From NCBI RefSeq assembly GCF_014897985.1, contig NZ_JABUZA010000014.1:1-64000 (forward strand): a DNA stretch of 64,000 nt. Reading direction: 5' to 3'. The notes beneath the pieces were generated by a model. That model was not told the origin of the DNA and made no database searches. It worked only from the letters and a program-made list of their open reading frames with translations. A program made the position numbers and the translations under genes. This DNA comes from Halomonas colorata. Its GTDB lineage: Bacteria > Pseudomonadota > Gammaproteobacteria > Pseudomonadales > Halomonadaceae. Below are positions 16,961 to 25,997 of the stretch, one piece after another; within the stretch, counting starts at the first letter, position 1, and each line of letters opens with the position of its first letter.

Positions 16961-17911
16961 TTAACCCTCGTTAACCACCTGAACCCAAACAAAATTATCC
17001 GAACTTAGCTGCTTTTCTCCGCTCCACCGATAGGCCACCAGACGGCCATATTTAACCGCACTATAATCCAGACAGGCGATATTGTGGGTAGGCAACGCGG
17101 GGATTCCTTCGCACCAATAATGGCCTATAAAAAGCGGTGGCTCTTCCGGGCCATAATAGCTCAGGCGCTGGTGCTCACTCTCGGAGAGCACACGCTCTTC
17201 CAGGTCGCCCGGCAGGTTATCCGGTTGAAAAACGACATCGCCCCACTGCTTAGGGCGAGCCGACCAGAAATGCGCCCGAAAGCTCTGCCGGGTATAACCA
17301 TCGCCGGATTGAATGGCGATGCCGCTAGGCAGCGGAATATTCGCTCCCCGGGTTAGCCGGTCGATAATACGATAAGCCTCGGTAGATGTGTCGGCAGATT
17401 CAATTAAAAACTGGTCATCCAGACGTCCATTAGGTAGGCGCTGCTTTAATTGCCCGATCAACCCATCATCCCAGCAGGCGTGTACTACGCGGATTCCGTC
17501 TATTTCTAGAAAAAGCGGCAGCGTTTTAAACCAGGCAAGCGTGTCTTCCCACTCGCTGGGGTAATCCTGGTACTGGGCCAAAGTGGCTTCAATAATACGG
17601 TTATGGCGCGGTGTGTGCTCACACAGCCAGCGTTTATGGCTGTCTGGCGGCGCCGGGTGGGTATACGTCAGAGCATTGTGCTCGTGATTACCCATGACGA
17701 TATGCGCCTCCCCCGCCTCCACCATACGCCGTGCAACGGTGACGGCAAGACGAATACGTGGGCCACGGTCAATTAAATCGCCTAGAAAAATAACTTTTCG
17801 CTGAGGATGTCGATAAACGCCCCCTGAGTCGCGATAACCCAGTTTTTCCAACAGGGCAATCAGCGTTGCACCGCAACCATGCACATCACCAATCAGGTCG
17901 TAACCTTCCAT
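16961..17911 (-). CDS. Metallophosphoesterase (ApaH/PrpE-like)
   Basis: 316 aa. Calcineurin-like metal motifs come in order: GDVHG near residue 8, GDLIDRGP near residue 46, GNHEH near residue 78, and a later VVHACWDDG and FIGHYW His segment. These bind two metal ions and hydrolyse phosphoesters; dinucleoside tetraphosphates or phosphoproteins are typical substrates. It is longer than classical ApaH, so the exact substrate is open. The ATG lies two bases after the nadK stop with GGGAG upstream, showing one transcript with nadK. An extension into nadK from 17938 is unlikely. Confidence 0.85.
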   Translation of the reverse strand: MEGYDLIGDVHGCGATLIALLEKLGYRDSGGVYRHPQRKVIFLGDLIDRGPRIRLAVTVARRMVEAGEAHIVMGNHEHNALTYTHPAPPDSHKRWLCEHTPRHNRIIEATLAQYQDYPSEWEDTLAWFKTLPLFLEIDGIRVVHACWDDGLIGQLKQRLPNGRLDDQFLIESADTSTEAYRIIDRLTRGANIPLPSGIAIQSGDGYTRQSFRAHFWSARPKQWGDVVFQPDNLPGDLEERVLSESEHQRLSYYGPEEPPLFIGHYWCEGIPALPTHNIACLDYSAVKYGRLVAYRWSGEKQLSSDNFVWVQVVNEG

Positions 17912-17913
17912 GC

Positions 17914-18846
17914 TTAATCTCCCAGCCGGTGGCTCCAACCTAATTTACTGCGCAGCACCTCATAAAAGTTATGTCCAATAGGGTGTACAAGCTTGACGCG
18001 CTCTGGCTTGCGCTTAATGACTAGTATGTCGTCTGGCTTGGCCACCGCTCGTGTTTGTCCATCACAGCTTATGTGTGGGTAGGCCTGATTGGTTTCACCA
18101 ATATGAATTCGAATTTCGCTGGCCGCATCAACCACGATGGGGCGGCTGGAAAGCGTATGCGGGAACATGGGTACCAACGTCACCACATCAAGCTTGGGAT
18201 GCATAATCGGGCCGCCGCCGGAAAGCGCATAGGCTGTCGAACCCGTCGGCGTTGCAATAATCAAGCCGTCGCTGCGCTGGCTATAAACAAACTGGCCATC
18301 AATGAACAGCTCAAACTCGATCATGCGCACGGCTTTGCCAGGGTGCACGACCACTTCGTTTAACGCATCACCATTACCGACGGCGACTCCGTTACGATAC
18401 AGCACCGCATCGAGCAAAAAGCGCTCTTCAATTTCAAACTCGCCAGCCAGCACTTCACCCACCCGGCTTTCCAGTTCGTCGGGCGAGATATCGGTAAGAA
18501 ACCCCAGCCGACCCCGGTTCACGCCCAACATTAACGTGCCGCTGCGGCACAGCGTGCGTGCCGCGCCCAGTAGGCTGCCGTCTCCGCCAATCACAATTAC
18601 CAGGTCACACAGTTCGCCCAACATCCGCCGGCTGGCTTCAGGCTGGCCGTGGCTTGGAATTACGGTGGCCGTGCGATCCTCAACCAACACGTTATAGCCG
18701 TGCGCTACCAGATAGCTGATCAACCGTTGAAGCGAATCGACGACTTTGTCGCTGCCTAAACGACCAATCAAACCAATCGTTTTAAAGGGCCGTGTACTCC
18801 TTTCGCCGGATAACGGCGCGGAAGATGGCGGTTGAGTGTTAAGCAT
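17914..18846 (-). CDS. nadK: NAD kinase
   Basis: 310 aa, typical length. It phosphorylates NAD to NADP in the cytosol. The signature GGDGS is at residues 87-91, followed by GVNRGRLGFLTDI, the NE-containing segment NEVVVHPG, and the conserved TPTGSTAYALSGGGPI. The first ATG gives an N-terminal tail of about 20 residues before the conserved IGLIGR segment. The upstream ribosome binding site is weak (GAGAG). It is followed directly by the metallophosphoesterase gene. Confidence 0.95.
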   Translation of the reverse strand: MLNTQPPSSAPLSGERSTRPFKTIGLIGRLGSDKVVDSLQRLISYLVAHGYNVLVEDRTATVIPSHGQPEASRRMLGELCDLVIVIGGDGSLLGAARTLCRSGTLMLGVNRGRLGFLTDISPDELESRVGEVLAGEFEIEERFLLDAVLYRNGVAVGNGDALNEVVVHPGKAVRMIEFELFIDGQFVYSQRSDGLIIATPTGSTAYALSGGGPIMHPKLDVVTLVPMFPHTLSSRPIVVDAASEIRIHIGETNQAYPHISCDGQTRAVAKPDDILVIKRKPERVKLVHPIGHNFYEVLRSKLGWSHRLGD

Positions 18847-18931
18847 GGGAGGCTCTCGCTGGCATCAGCCTCACATTATGGCGATACCGGGAGTAACGGG
18901 CAAATAAGCTTAACGAACCCAAAGTAATAAC

Positions 18932-19801
18932 TCAGGCCACGCTTGCGGTCCGACGCGTCAGCCACCAATGATTCAACCATAGTGACCCGACCATGATGAG
19001 CGCGCCCACGGCTAACCGCACGATATCCGCATCACGGTTCCAGATTAGCAGGTTGACCAGTAAACCGGCCGGCACAAGGGCATTATTCATAATCGCCAGC
19101 GTACCCGCATCGACCTTGGTAGCGCCCTGGTTCCAGGCAAAGTAACCTACGCCTGAAGCCACTAGGCCCAGCCACGCCAATACCCCCCACTGCAGTGACG
19201 TGCTGGGCAGCGCTGCACTATTGCCAAACAGAAGGTAAGCGGGCAGCGCAACCAGCATGGCGCCGATAAAAAACCAGCCAAACACGTTATGCCAGGCAAG
19301 CGTTGGCGGCAGGTCGGCCGCTAAGCGGCGATAGCCAACTTGGCCAAGCGCAAAGCAAAGGTTGGCGCCCTGAACCACAAAGAAACCCTGCCAAAAGCCG
19401 CTATCGATCCCATCGTAGCGAATAATGGCGGCGCCGATTACCGCCAACAGCGCGGTGATAAGGTACATAGGCGTAAAGCGGCCAAACAGTAAATCGTCAA
19501 GCAGCGCGATATACACAGGCGTAAAGATAGTAAAGAGGAGCACTTCCGGTACGGAAAGCAGCAAAAAAGATTGGTAAAAAAACGTGTACATTACGCCAAG
19601 CTGTATCGCACCCAAGCCCATCAAAGCGAGGCGTTGCTTACCGCGTAGCAGGCTTGGGCGTAAAAAAGGTAAAAAAACCAGCATTGCCAGCGTTACCCTA
19701 ATCAGCACCGCGAAATAGCCATCGACCTGGCCCGCCAGGTAAACGCCTATTAACGAAAATGAAAACGCCCATAGCGCCGTTACACTAATTAGATAGCCCA
19801 C
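18932..19801 (-). CDS. EamA-family (DMT) transporter
   Basis: 289 aa, GTG start with GAGG 7 bases upstream. Ten membrane helices in two five-helix halves, with the second-half signature VASGVGYFAWNQGATKVDAG typical of EamA/drug-metabolite transporters. It probably exports or imports a small metabolite or amino acid. Substrate not predictable from the sequence. The promoter region has three copies of a GGTAAACC-related motif, one overlapping the start codon. Confidence 0.88.
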   Translation of the reverse strand: MGYLISVTALWAFSFSLIGVYLAGQVDGYFAVLIRVTLAMLVFLPFLRPSLLRGKQRLALMGLGAIQLGVMYTFFYQSFLLLSVPEVLLFTIFTPVYIALLDDLLFGRFTPMYLITALLAVIGAAIIRYDGIDSGFWQGFFVVQGANLCFALGQVGYRRLAADLPPTLAWHNVFGWFFIGAMLVALPAYLLFGNSAALPSTSLQWGVLAWLGLVASGVGYFAWNQGATKVDAGTLAIMNNALVPAGLLVNLLIWNRDADIVRLAVGALIMVGSLWLNHWWLTRRTASVA

Positions 19802-19874
19802 TGGTAAACCTCGTTTATTAAAATGGTTTACGCAGATTATACGGACTTATCGCGGCCTGCCAACTGGTAAACCT
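19800..19874. repeat. Direct repeat ACTGGTAAACCT with an inverted copy between
   Basis: The 12-mer occurs at 19800-19811 and again at 19863-19874, and the inverted core GGTTTAC is at 19825-19831. The first copy overlaps the EamA start codon and ribosome binding site on the minus strand. The arrangement suggests binding sites for a repressor or a recent local duplication. A chance origin is not excluded. Confidence 0.35.
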
Positions 19875-19900
19875 GCATAAATGTCCTAGTTAACGACGCT

Positions 19901-20494
19901 CTATACACGCTTGAGCCACCATAGCGCATAAATTACGCCAGGCAGCCAGCCAACTAGGGTGAGCACCACGCCGATAACAATACGCGTAGCGCCGGCACCG
20001 GTTAACGCCAATGCTAACGGCGGTAATAAAACAGCCAGCGCCATATAGGCAGCTTTTAGCGCTTTAGGCTCGGAGACGGGGGAGTCCGCGCCAGTTTTTT
20101 CCGATTTAGCCTTATCAGAAGTAGCCTCTTCAGCCTTAGCTTCCAATTGAGCGCCGGCTGGCTTGGCATGAGATGGCAACGGCTTGGATTGGGGTGAAGA
20201 TTCCGGCGGCGTAAAATGCTCCACTGCTGGCTGAGCACGCTGAGTTTCGGATTGTTCACGGGCTTCTTTGCGGTGGGCCTGCTTATCGATTTTTTGCTCT
20301 AATTCAGTGGCACCCTGAGCGAGATCATCGTGGTAGCGCTCCCAATCTTCCCAGTCGTGCGGGGTGCCGGATTTGGGTCGCTGCTGCCCTGCCCCACGGG
20401 CACGTTCCCAGGATTTTTCCTCAAGGGTATTCGGACGGTCGGGTTCGCGTTCAACGCCCACACCTTTGCGATTAAGATACTCACGTGCATCCAT
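19901..20494 (-). CDS. Polar N-terminal region fused to a Pmp3/YqaE-like membrane tail
   Basis: 197 aa. Residues 1-140 are highly polar and low-complexity, rich in Glu, Lys, Ser and Pro, with no motif. Residues 148-197 form two hydrophobic helices (MALAVLLPPLALALTG and VLTLVGWLPGVIYALWW) that match the Pmp3/YqaE pattern of small stress-linked membrane proteins. Typical Pmp3 proteins are only about 50 aa, so the long charged head is an addition. It may reside in the inner membrane with the head in the cytosol. Its function is unknown. Confidence 0.75.
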   Translation of the reverse strand: MDAREYLNRKGVGVEREPDRPNTLEEKSWERARGAGQQRPKSGTPHDWEDWERYHDDLAQGATELEQKIDKQAHRKEAREQSETQRAQPAVEHFTPPESSPQSKPLPSHAKPAGAQLEAKAEEATSDKAKSEKTGADSPVSEPKALKAAYMALAVLLPPLALALTGAGATRIVIGVVLTLVGWLPGVIYALWWLKRV

Positions 20495-20680
20495 TTGAAG
20501 CTCCTTACGTTAGCGATACGCAAAGCGTTGAATGTAATTAGTGCCAATTCACACCAAGCATGGCTCTAAATCATCTACATTGGTAAGAGCGTTTGAGCTG
20601 TAAAATGTTTAAGCCGTGACTACGCATTATCGAATAACCTAGCTCGCGTTGCACTTAGCTATCACGCGTTAAGACCTCGT

Positions 20681-20715
20681 TGCACACAGGTGTGATTCAT
20701 ATACGAAGGTGTGCA
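20681..20715. promoter_or_regulatory. Inverted repeat TGCACAC ... GTGTGCA upstream of the CBS gene
   Basis: Two 7-bp arms (20681-20687 and 20709-20715) lie 21 bases apart, the second ending 13 bp before the CBS-protein start. The position suits an operator or a leader hairpin. Confidence 0.3.
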
Positions 20716-20728
20716 TAAGGAGTGACCG

Positions 20729-21136
20729 ATGAACCAGCAAGCCCCGCATACCGTTCGCGATATTATGTCCCGAGACTGTTACCGCGTCTCGCCCTCCACA
20801 TCCATTACCAACTTGGCCCAAGGTTTAGCGCTTCATCGCCTGCCGGGTGCCCCCGTTGTTGATGCATCAGACCGACTAGTTGGTTTTATTTCTGAACAGG
20901 ATGTATTGGGTCACGTACTTGATTGCCTTTATCATGACCACGAGACACCAATGGTCGGCGAGCTGATGCGCCAGGAGGTGCTGACGACCACTCCCAATAA
21001 AAGCATTACCGACCTTGCCCAGGAAATGCTCGGCAAAAAACCTAAAGTTTACCCGGTCGTTGAGCAGTTGCGCTTGGTGGGTATCGTTACCCGGCGTGAT
21101 ATTCTGATTGCGCTTCTTAAAATTCGCTGCCATTAA
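20729..21136 (+). CDS. CBS-domain-pair protein
   Basis: 135 aa, essentially one Bateman module: CBS 1 at about residues 8-65 (VRDIMSRDCYRVSPSTSI ... LVGFISEQDVL) and CBS 2 at about 75-132 (VGELMRQEVLTTTP ... LVGIVTRRDIL). Stand-alone CBS pairs bind adenine nucleotides and regulate other proteins. It has no catalytic domain. AAGGAG precedes the ATG. It appears to be a single-gene unit. Confidence 0.88.
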   Translation: MNQQAPHTVRDIMSRDCYRVSPSTSITNLAQGLALHRLPGAPVVDASDRLVGFISEQDVLGHVLDCLYHDHETPMVGELMRQEVLTTTPNKSITDLAQEMLGKKPKVYPVVEQLRLVGIVTRRDILIALLKIRCH

Positions 21137-21170
21137 GCGCTGATAGCAAGCTAACCACTGAACAACGGTC

Positions 21171-21199
21171 AAAAAAAACCGCTGCTTTAAAAGCAGCGG
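21171..21199 (-). terminator. Intrinsic terminator reading on the minus strand between two plus-strand genes
   Basis: The 10-bp stem CCGCTGCTTT/AAAGCAGCGG (21179-21199) is followed on the minus strand by eight Ts (21171-21178). Both neighbouring genes are on the plus strand, and there is no T-tract on that strand. So the terminator needs a minus-strand transcript that has no annotated gene, probably a small RNA. Confidence 0.7.
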
Positions 21200-21330
21200 A
21201 AGCAAGGGATCGAAAACAATAGCTAGGACAACACTATTAGCGACTGCTATCGCTACGTTGTCTGTACTAACTCAGACACTCTCTAATGAAAAAGTTCGCT
21301 ACTCCGTAAAATTTTCGTCTCCAAAGGGGT
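21200..21330 (-). ncRNA. Candidate small RNA ending at the minus-strand terminator
   Basis: Upstream of the terminator the minus strand has GATCCCTTGCTT, shared with the terminator at 16786-16814, and two further potential hairpins: TAGCGA/TCGCTA around 21240-21257 and GTCTG/CAGAC around 21259-21277. There is no open reading frame of note. The 5' end and promoter were not identified. A structured RNA with a pyrimidine-rich linker and U8 tail is the simplest explanation of a terminator in this place. Confidence 0.35.
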
Positions 21331-21382
21331 GCACGCGTATACTAAAGCTTACATATACGCATAAGTGGTTAGGAGTGAATAC

Positions 21383-21742
21383 ATGGCACTTTACCTACTG
21401 GTGCTTGGGGTTTGCCTGTTGGTGATGGGTGCCGTTTTACTGGTATTAATGACGGCGGGTACCCCCAGGTATCGCACCGAACCAAAAGATTTGCTGGCCC
21501 TTTTTGACAAGGCGTTAGTTAGCCAGGTGAGCGAAACCGAGTGGAATGCGATTATCGGCTACCCGATACGCCATAATGAGTATCTGGATGGGGTTCGCCG
21601 ACGCGCTGCACACCTGATGGAGCTACATGGTCGACGCTGGCTGATCGCTCAGGGTAAACCGCTTTTAAATCATGAAGGGCAAGCAGAGCTGCAAGCATTA
21701 CGCGACCATCTGGCGGCCCATACGGCGTTGCATCAGAAGTAG
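21383..21742 (+). CDS. Small single-span membrane protein, unknown
   Basis: 119 aa from the ATG at 21383, which has AGGAG nearby; a GTG at 21365 is less likely. The N-terminus (residues 2-25) is one strong hydrophobic helix with no cleavage site. The rest is cytosolic or periplasmic, helical and charged. No family recognised. It lies 32 bp upstream of the AraC-type regulator and could be cotranscribed with it. Confidence 0.65.
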   Translation: MALYLLVLGVCLLVMGAVLLVLMTAGTPRYRTEPKDLLALFDKALVSQVSETEWNAIIGYPIRHNEYLDGVRRRAAHLMELHGRRWLIAQGKPLLNHEGQAELQALRDHLAAHTALHQK

Positions 21743-21774
21743 ATGCGGCTAAACGCGCCGAGGAGATAATAGCC

Positions 21775-22608
21775 ATGCCGAGTACCATCCGCAGAATCCC
21801 ACTGGATAGCGCCACACATCATCACTCGCATGATTTTCACCAAATCGTGATAACCCTGTGTGGCTCATCGGAATTTGAGATTGAGGGGTTGGGTGGCCGC
21901 GTGAATGCTTTTTCAGGCTGCATTGTGCCGGCGAACCATGAGCACTACTACTCAGGCCAGGGCCACAACCGGCAGCTCATTCTGGATCTTCCAGAAGATG
22001 CACCAGCACTTACCGGCGAGCATCGCGAGCTGGTCGCCCTATTTGATGCCCCGCGCTTTTTTGCCCTGGATAACCCATTACGCCATTATTTGGCATTTAT
22101 GGAGAGCGAACTCGCCCAAGGATTTGACACATCCTATGCATCTTTTCAGCAGGACCGCTTGGCAGCCACCCTACTTGGCTCACTAAAAGCCCGGCTTGGC
22201 AACCCACCAACAGTATGTCAGCGGCGGATTGACCTTACCCAGATTGATCGTTTTATCCACCGTCATCTTGCTGATGCGTTACGTGTGGCTGATTTAGCCA
22301 AGCTCGCCTGCCTGAGTGAGGCGCACTTTTCAGAACGTTTTCGGGGGCAAACCGGGCTTTCTCCATGGCAATACGTCAAGCGCCAGCGGCTGCACGCCGC
22401 CCGGCAGCTTATTTTGCAAAGTCGGCTACCCTTAACCGATATTGCCATTCAAACCGGCTTTGCCAATCAAAGTGCGCTTTCTCATGCGTTCAGACATAGC
22501 TACGGCGTATCACCTCGCATGCTGCGCCAAGCGACATCAGAGCCACTATCTAAAGCGTCACCAACCAGAGCTAAAAATCCTCTGGCAGCACAAAAATCAT
22601 TCCACTAA
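21775..22608 (+). CDS. AraC-family regulator, probably of proline catabolism (PruR-like)
   Basis: 277 aa. The N-terminal cupin-like sensing part (residues 1-100, HHHSHDFHQIVITLCG) is followed by a C-terminal pair of helix-turn-helix motifs (about 160-255), with the family signature DIAIQTGFANQSALSHAFRHSYGVSPR. It lies directly upstream of putA on the same strand. PutA here lacks its own DNA-binding domain, and in Pseudomonas the AraC-type PruR activates put genes, so the same role is likely. AGGAG precedes the ATG. Confidence 0.85.
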   Translation: MPSTIRRIPLDSATHHHSHDFHQIVITLCGSSEFEIEGLGGRVNAFSGCIVPANHEHYYSGQGHNRQLILDLPEDAPALTGEHRELVALFDAPRFFALDNPLRHYLAFMESELAQGFDTSYASFQQDRLAATLLGSLKARLGNPPTVCQRRIDLTQIDRFIHRHLADALRVADLAKLACLSEAHFSERFRGQTGLSPWQYVKRQRLHAARQLILQSRLPLTDIAIQTGFANQSALSHAFRHSYGVSPRMLRQATSEPLSKASPTRAKNPLAAQKSFH

Positions 22609-22758
22609 AGTCTAAAAACCACAGCGCTTGCCACGGAATTGACATGTTTTTCCGAGGAAACGACATACACCAAACTTGATAGCACTCTACATTCGACCGC
22701 TGCTTGGGCGAAAAGCCCTACCACCTATTTGTCTTTATTTAGATTTTCGGGGGCCTCA

Positions 22759-25700
22759 ATGCTCAACGCTAAAAAAATGCGTGATTCTGCCACCTGGCAA
22801 ACTGATCTTGATACGCTAATGGCCCAGGTGAGCGACCACTATTTGGTGGACGAAGAAACCTACGTTGGCGAGCTTATCAAACTGCTGGATGCCGATCGCG
22901 AAGACTTTGCTCGCATTGAGGCCAATACGGCGGCGCTAATACGCGATGTGCGTGAAATGGACACGGCCGTCGACACCATTGACGAGCTTTTACAGCAGTA
23001 CAGCCTGGACACGCATGAAGGGTTGATGCTGATGTGTCTGGCCGAAGCCATGCTGCGCATCCCCGATAAGGCGACCGCCGACGCTCTGATTGAAGACAAG
23101 CTTGGTCCGGCCGACTGGCAGTCTTACGCAGGCAAAAGTGAGTCGTGGATGGTCAACGCTTCCACGTGGGGTCTTTTAATGACCGGCCGCGTTCTAAAGC
23201 TCGACCATCCGCGGGATGGCCAGCCAGCCACCTTTATTAACCGCATGGTTAATCGTATGGGCGAGCCTGTGATTCGTCGCGCGATGGTTGAAGCGATGAA
23301 AATCATGGGTAAGCAGTTCGTATTGGGGCGTGATATCAACGAAGCCCTGAAACGCTCCAAACCGCTTTTCAATAAAGGCTACACCTACTCTTACGACATG
23401 CTGGGTGAAGCCGCGCGTACGCGTGATGACGCGAAGCGTTACTTTGATGATTATGCCCGCGCCATTGAGCAGGTGGGTAAAACGTCTAAAGCACTGGGCG
23501 AGAAAACGCCCGCCCCGTCTGTCTCGATCAAACTTTCTGCACTTCATCCGCGCTATGAATTCGGCCGCCGTGAGCAGGTACTCGCAGAGCTTGTCGACAC
23601 CGTTATCAAGCTGGTAACTAAAGCCCGCGAGCTGGATGTTGCCGTTACTATCGATGCCGAAGAAGTTGACCGCTTAGAGCTTTCGCTGGAAGTTTTCCGC
23701 GCGGTTTACTCAAGCGATTCGGTAAAAGGCTGGGGCCACTTTGGCCTGGTGGTTCAGGCGTACTCCAAGCGCGCCCTGCCGGTGCTTCACTACATTAACC
23801 GCTTGGCGGATGAGCAAGGCGATGAAATTCCGCTGCGCCTAGTGAAAGGCGCTTACTGGGATAGCGAAATCAAAGAGTCGCAGCAGCTGGGTGTCGATGG
23901 CTACCCGGTTTATACCCGTAAAGCATGTACCGATGTTGCTTACCTGGCGTGTGCCCAGTTTCTGCTTTCAAACGATACCGTCGGGCGCATTTTCCCGCAG
24001 TTCGCCACGCATAACGCCCATACGGTCACCAACATTCTGGAATTTGCCAACCACGACAGTCGGCCGTTTGAGTTCCAACGCCTGCACGGCATGGGTGAAG
24101 CGCTTTACGATGCGGCCCTGGAGCGCGCGCCCAAAGGCACGTACTGTCGCATCTACGCCCCAGTAGGCGCACATAAAGATCTGCTGCCCTATCTGGTGCG
24201 CCGCCTGCTGGAAAACGGTGCTAACTCGTCGTTCGTCCACCAGCTGGTTGATCCAGAAGTGCCGGTGGAATGGCTTTGCCAGCACCCGATTGAGACCTTG
24301 CGTCAGCAGAAATCATTGACCAATACGCGGATTCCGTTACCCAAGGATATTTACGGACCCAAGCGGCGTAACTCGCGGGGCGTTAACCTAAATATCCGCA
24401 GCCACTTCTATCCGCTGATGGATAAGATGGCCGCCTTCATGGATAAGCAGTACCTGGCCAAACCGCTATTGGCGTTCGATGTGGCAGACGATGCCGCCAA
24501 TACCCACAGCGTGACCTGCCCGTTTGATCGTCGTCAAAGCGTAGGCAGCATTCAGTGGACGACAAAAGAGCAGGCAACCGAGGCACTGGATGCGGCCTGG
24601 AATGCCTTCCCACGCTGGGAAGCCACGCCGGTTGCTGAGCGCGCGGCCGTGCTGCGTCGCTTAGCCGACCTGATGGAAGACAACATGCCGGAGCTTATGA
24701 CCCTTTGCTCACGCGAAGGCGGCAAGCTCTTAACGGATGGTGTGGACGAAATCAAAGAAGCCGTTGATTTCTGCCGCTACTACGCCATGCGCGCAGAAGA
24801 GTCTTTCGGCGAGCCCATTGAACTGCCGGGACCAACCGGCGAATCCAACCGGCTGATCATGGGCGGTAAAGGTGTGTTTGCTGCGATAAGCCCCTGGAAT
24901 TTCCCGGTGGCTATCTTCTGCGGTCAGATTGTTGCCGCTGCCGTTGCGGGCAATACCGTACTGGCCAAGCCTGCCGAGCAAACATCGATTGTCGCTCACC
25001 GTGTGATTAAGCTGCTTTACGAAGCAGGCCTGCCGCGCGATGTGGTTCAGCTACTGCCGGGCGATGGCCCGACCGTGGGCAGCGTGCTGACCTCCGACCC
25101 GCGAATCACCGGCGTAGTTTTTACCGGCGGCACCGACACGGCGCAGATCATCAACCGCGCCTTGGCTGCGCGTGAAAACGCACCGCTGCCCACGCTGATC
25201 GCTGAAACCGGCGGCATGAACGCCATGATCGTCGACTCTACCGCCCTGCCCGAACAGGTCGTGGTCGATGTTATTCAGTCTGCGTTCCAAAGCGCTGGCC
25301 AGCGCTGCTCGGCGTTGCGAGTTCTTTACCTGCAAGACGATGTTGCCGACCGCGTCATCACAATTCTTAAAGGCGCTATGAACGAGCTGCGCATCGGTGA
25401 TCCGCGCGATTTGGGTACCGACGTTGGCCCAGTGATTGACGAAGAAGCCCGCAAAGGCCTGCTTGAGCATATCGAAAAGCTTAAAGGCGAAAACCGCTTA
25501 GTCGCTGAAACACCGATGGCTGCCGAGCATACTCAGAACGGTACATTCGTGGCGCCCGTAGCCTTTACCATCGACAGTATCAATTCGTTGACCCGAGAGC
25601 AGTTTGGTCCTGTGCTGCACATTGTGCGCTACAAGGCCAGCGAGCTTGACCGGGCAATCAATGATATCAATGGCCGTGGCTACGGCCTGACTTTTGGGGT

Positions 25701-25950
25701 GCATAGCCGCAATGAGTCCTTTGCCGCTGAAATTGCGCAGAAAATTCGTGCGGGCAATGTATACATTAATCGTAATATCATTGGGGCCGTGGTGGGCGTC
25801 CAACCCTTTGGTGGTCAAGGACTTTCAGGCACAGGCCCTAAAGCGGGCGGGCCGAATTACCTGCAGCGCTTTATCACTGAAAAAACGGTTACCAATAACA
25901 CCGCCGCTTTAGGTGGTAACGCGTCTTTACTGGCGCTAGGCGATGAGTAA
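22759..25950 (+). CDS. putA: Bifunctional proline dehydrogenase / P5C dehydrogenase PutA
   Basis: 1063 aa from the ATG at 22759; earlier starts give a non-homologous leader of 40 residues. It oxidises proline to glutamate, with FAD and NAD. The proline dehydrogenase barrel covers about residues 100-540 (RLVKGAYWDSEIK, FATHNAHT, RRLLENGANSSFVHQLVDPEVP). The aldehyde dehydrogenase part covers about 580-1045 with the catalytic Cys850 in SAGQRCSALR. There is no N-terminal ribbon-helix-helix DNA-binding domain, so this PutA is not an autorepressor. A TTGACA sequence at 22639-22644 is a possible -35 element. putP follows 293 bp downstream. Confidence 0.95.
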   Translation: MLNAKKMRDSATWQTDLDTLMAQVSDHYLVDEETYVGELIKLLDADREDFARIEANTAALIRDVREMDTAVDTIDELLQQYSLDTHEGLMLMCLAEAMLRIPDKATADALIEDKLGPADWQSYAGKSESWMVNASTWGLLMTGRVLKLDHPRDGQPATFINRMVNRMGEPVIRRAMVEAMKIMGKQFVLGRDINEALKRSKPLFNKGYTYSYDMLGEAARTRDDAKRYFDDYARAIEQVGKTSKALGEKTPAPSVSIKLSALHPRYEFGRREQVLAELVDTVIKLVTKARELDVAVTIDAEEVDRLELSLEVFRAVYSSDSVKGWGHFGLVVQAYSKRALPVLHYINRLADEQGDEIPLRLVKGAYWDSEIKESQQLGVDGYPVYTRKACTDVAYLACAQFLLSNDTVGRIFPQFATHNAHTVTNILEFANHDSRPFEFQRLHGMGEALYDAALERAPKGTYCRIYAPVGAHKDLLPYLVRRLLENGANSSFVHQLVDPEVPVEWLCQHPIETLRQQKSLTNTRIPLPKDIYGPKRRNSRGVNLNIRSHFYPLMDKMAAFMDKQYLAKPLLAFDVADDAANTHSVTCPFDRRQSVGSIQWTTKEQATEALDAAWNAFPRWEATPVAERAAVLRRLADLMEDNMPELMTLCSREGGKLLTDGVDEIKEAVDFCRYYAMRAEESFGEPIELPGPTGESNRLIMGGKGVFAAISPWNFPVAIFCGQIVAAAVAGNTVLAKPAEQTSIVAHRVIKLLYEAGLPRDVVQLLPGDGPTVGSVLTSDPRITGVVFTGGTDTAQIINRALAARENAPLPTLIAETGGMNAMIVDSTALPEQVVVDVIQSAFQSAGQRCSALRVLYLQDDVADRVITILKGAMNELRIGDPRDLGTDVGPVIDEEARKGLLEHIEKLKGENRLVAETPMAAEHTQNGTFVAPVAFTIDSINSLTREQFGPVLHIVRYKASELDRAINDINGRGYGLTFGVHSRNESFAAEIAQKIRAGNVYINRNIIGAVVGVQPFGGQGLSGTGPKAGGPNYLQRFITEKTVTNNTAALGGNASLLALGDE

Positions 25951-25997
25951 ATAGCTCATCATAATAACGAACCTGAACTCCTCAAAAAGGATCTCTC

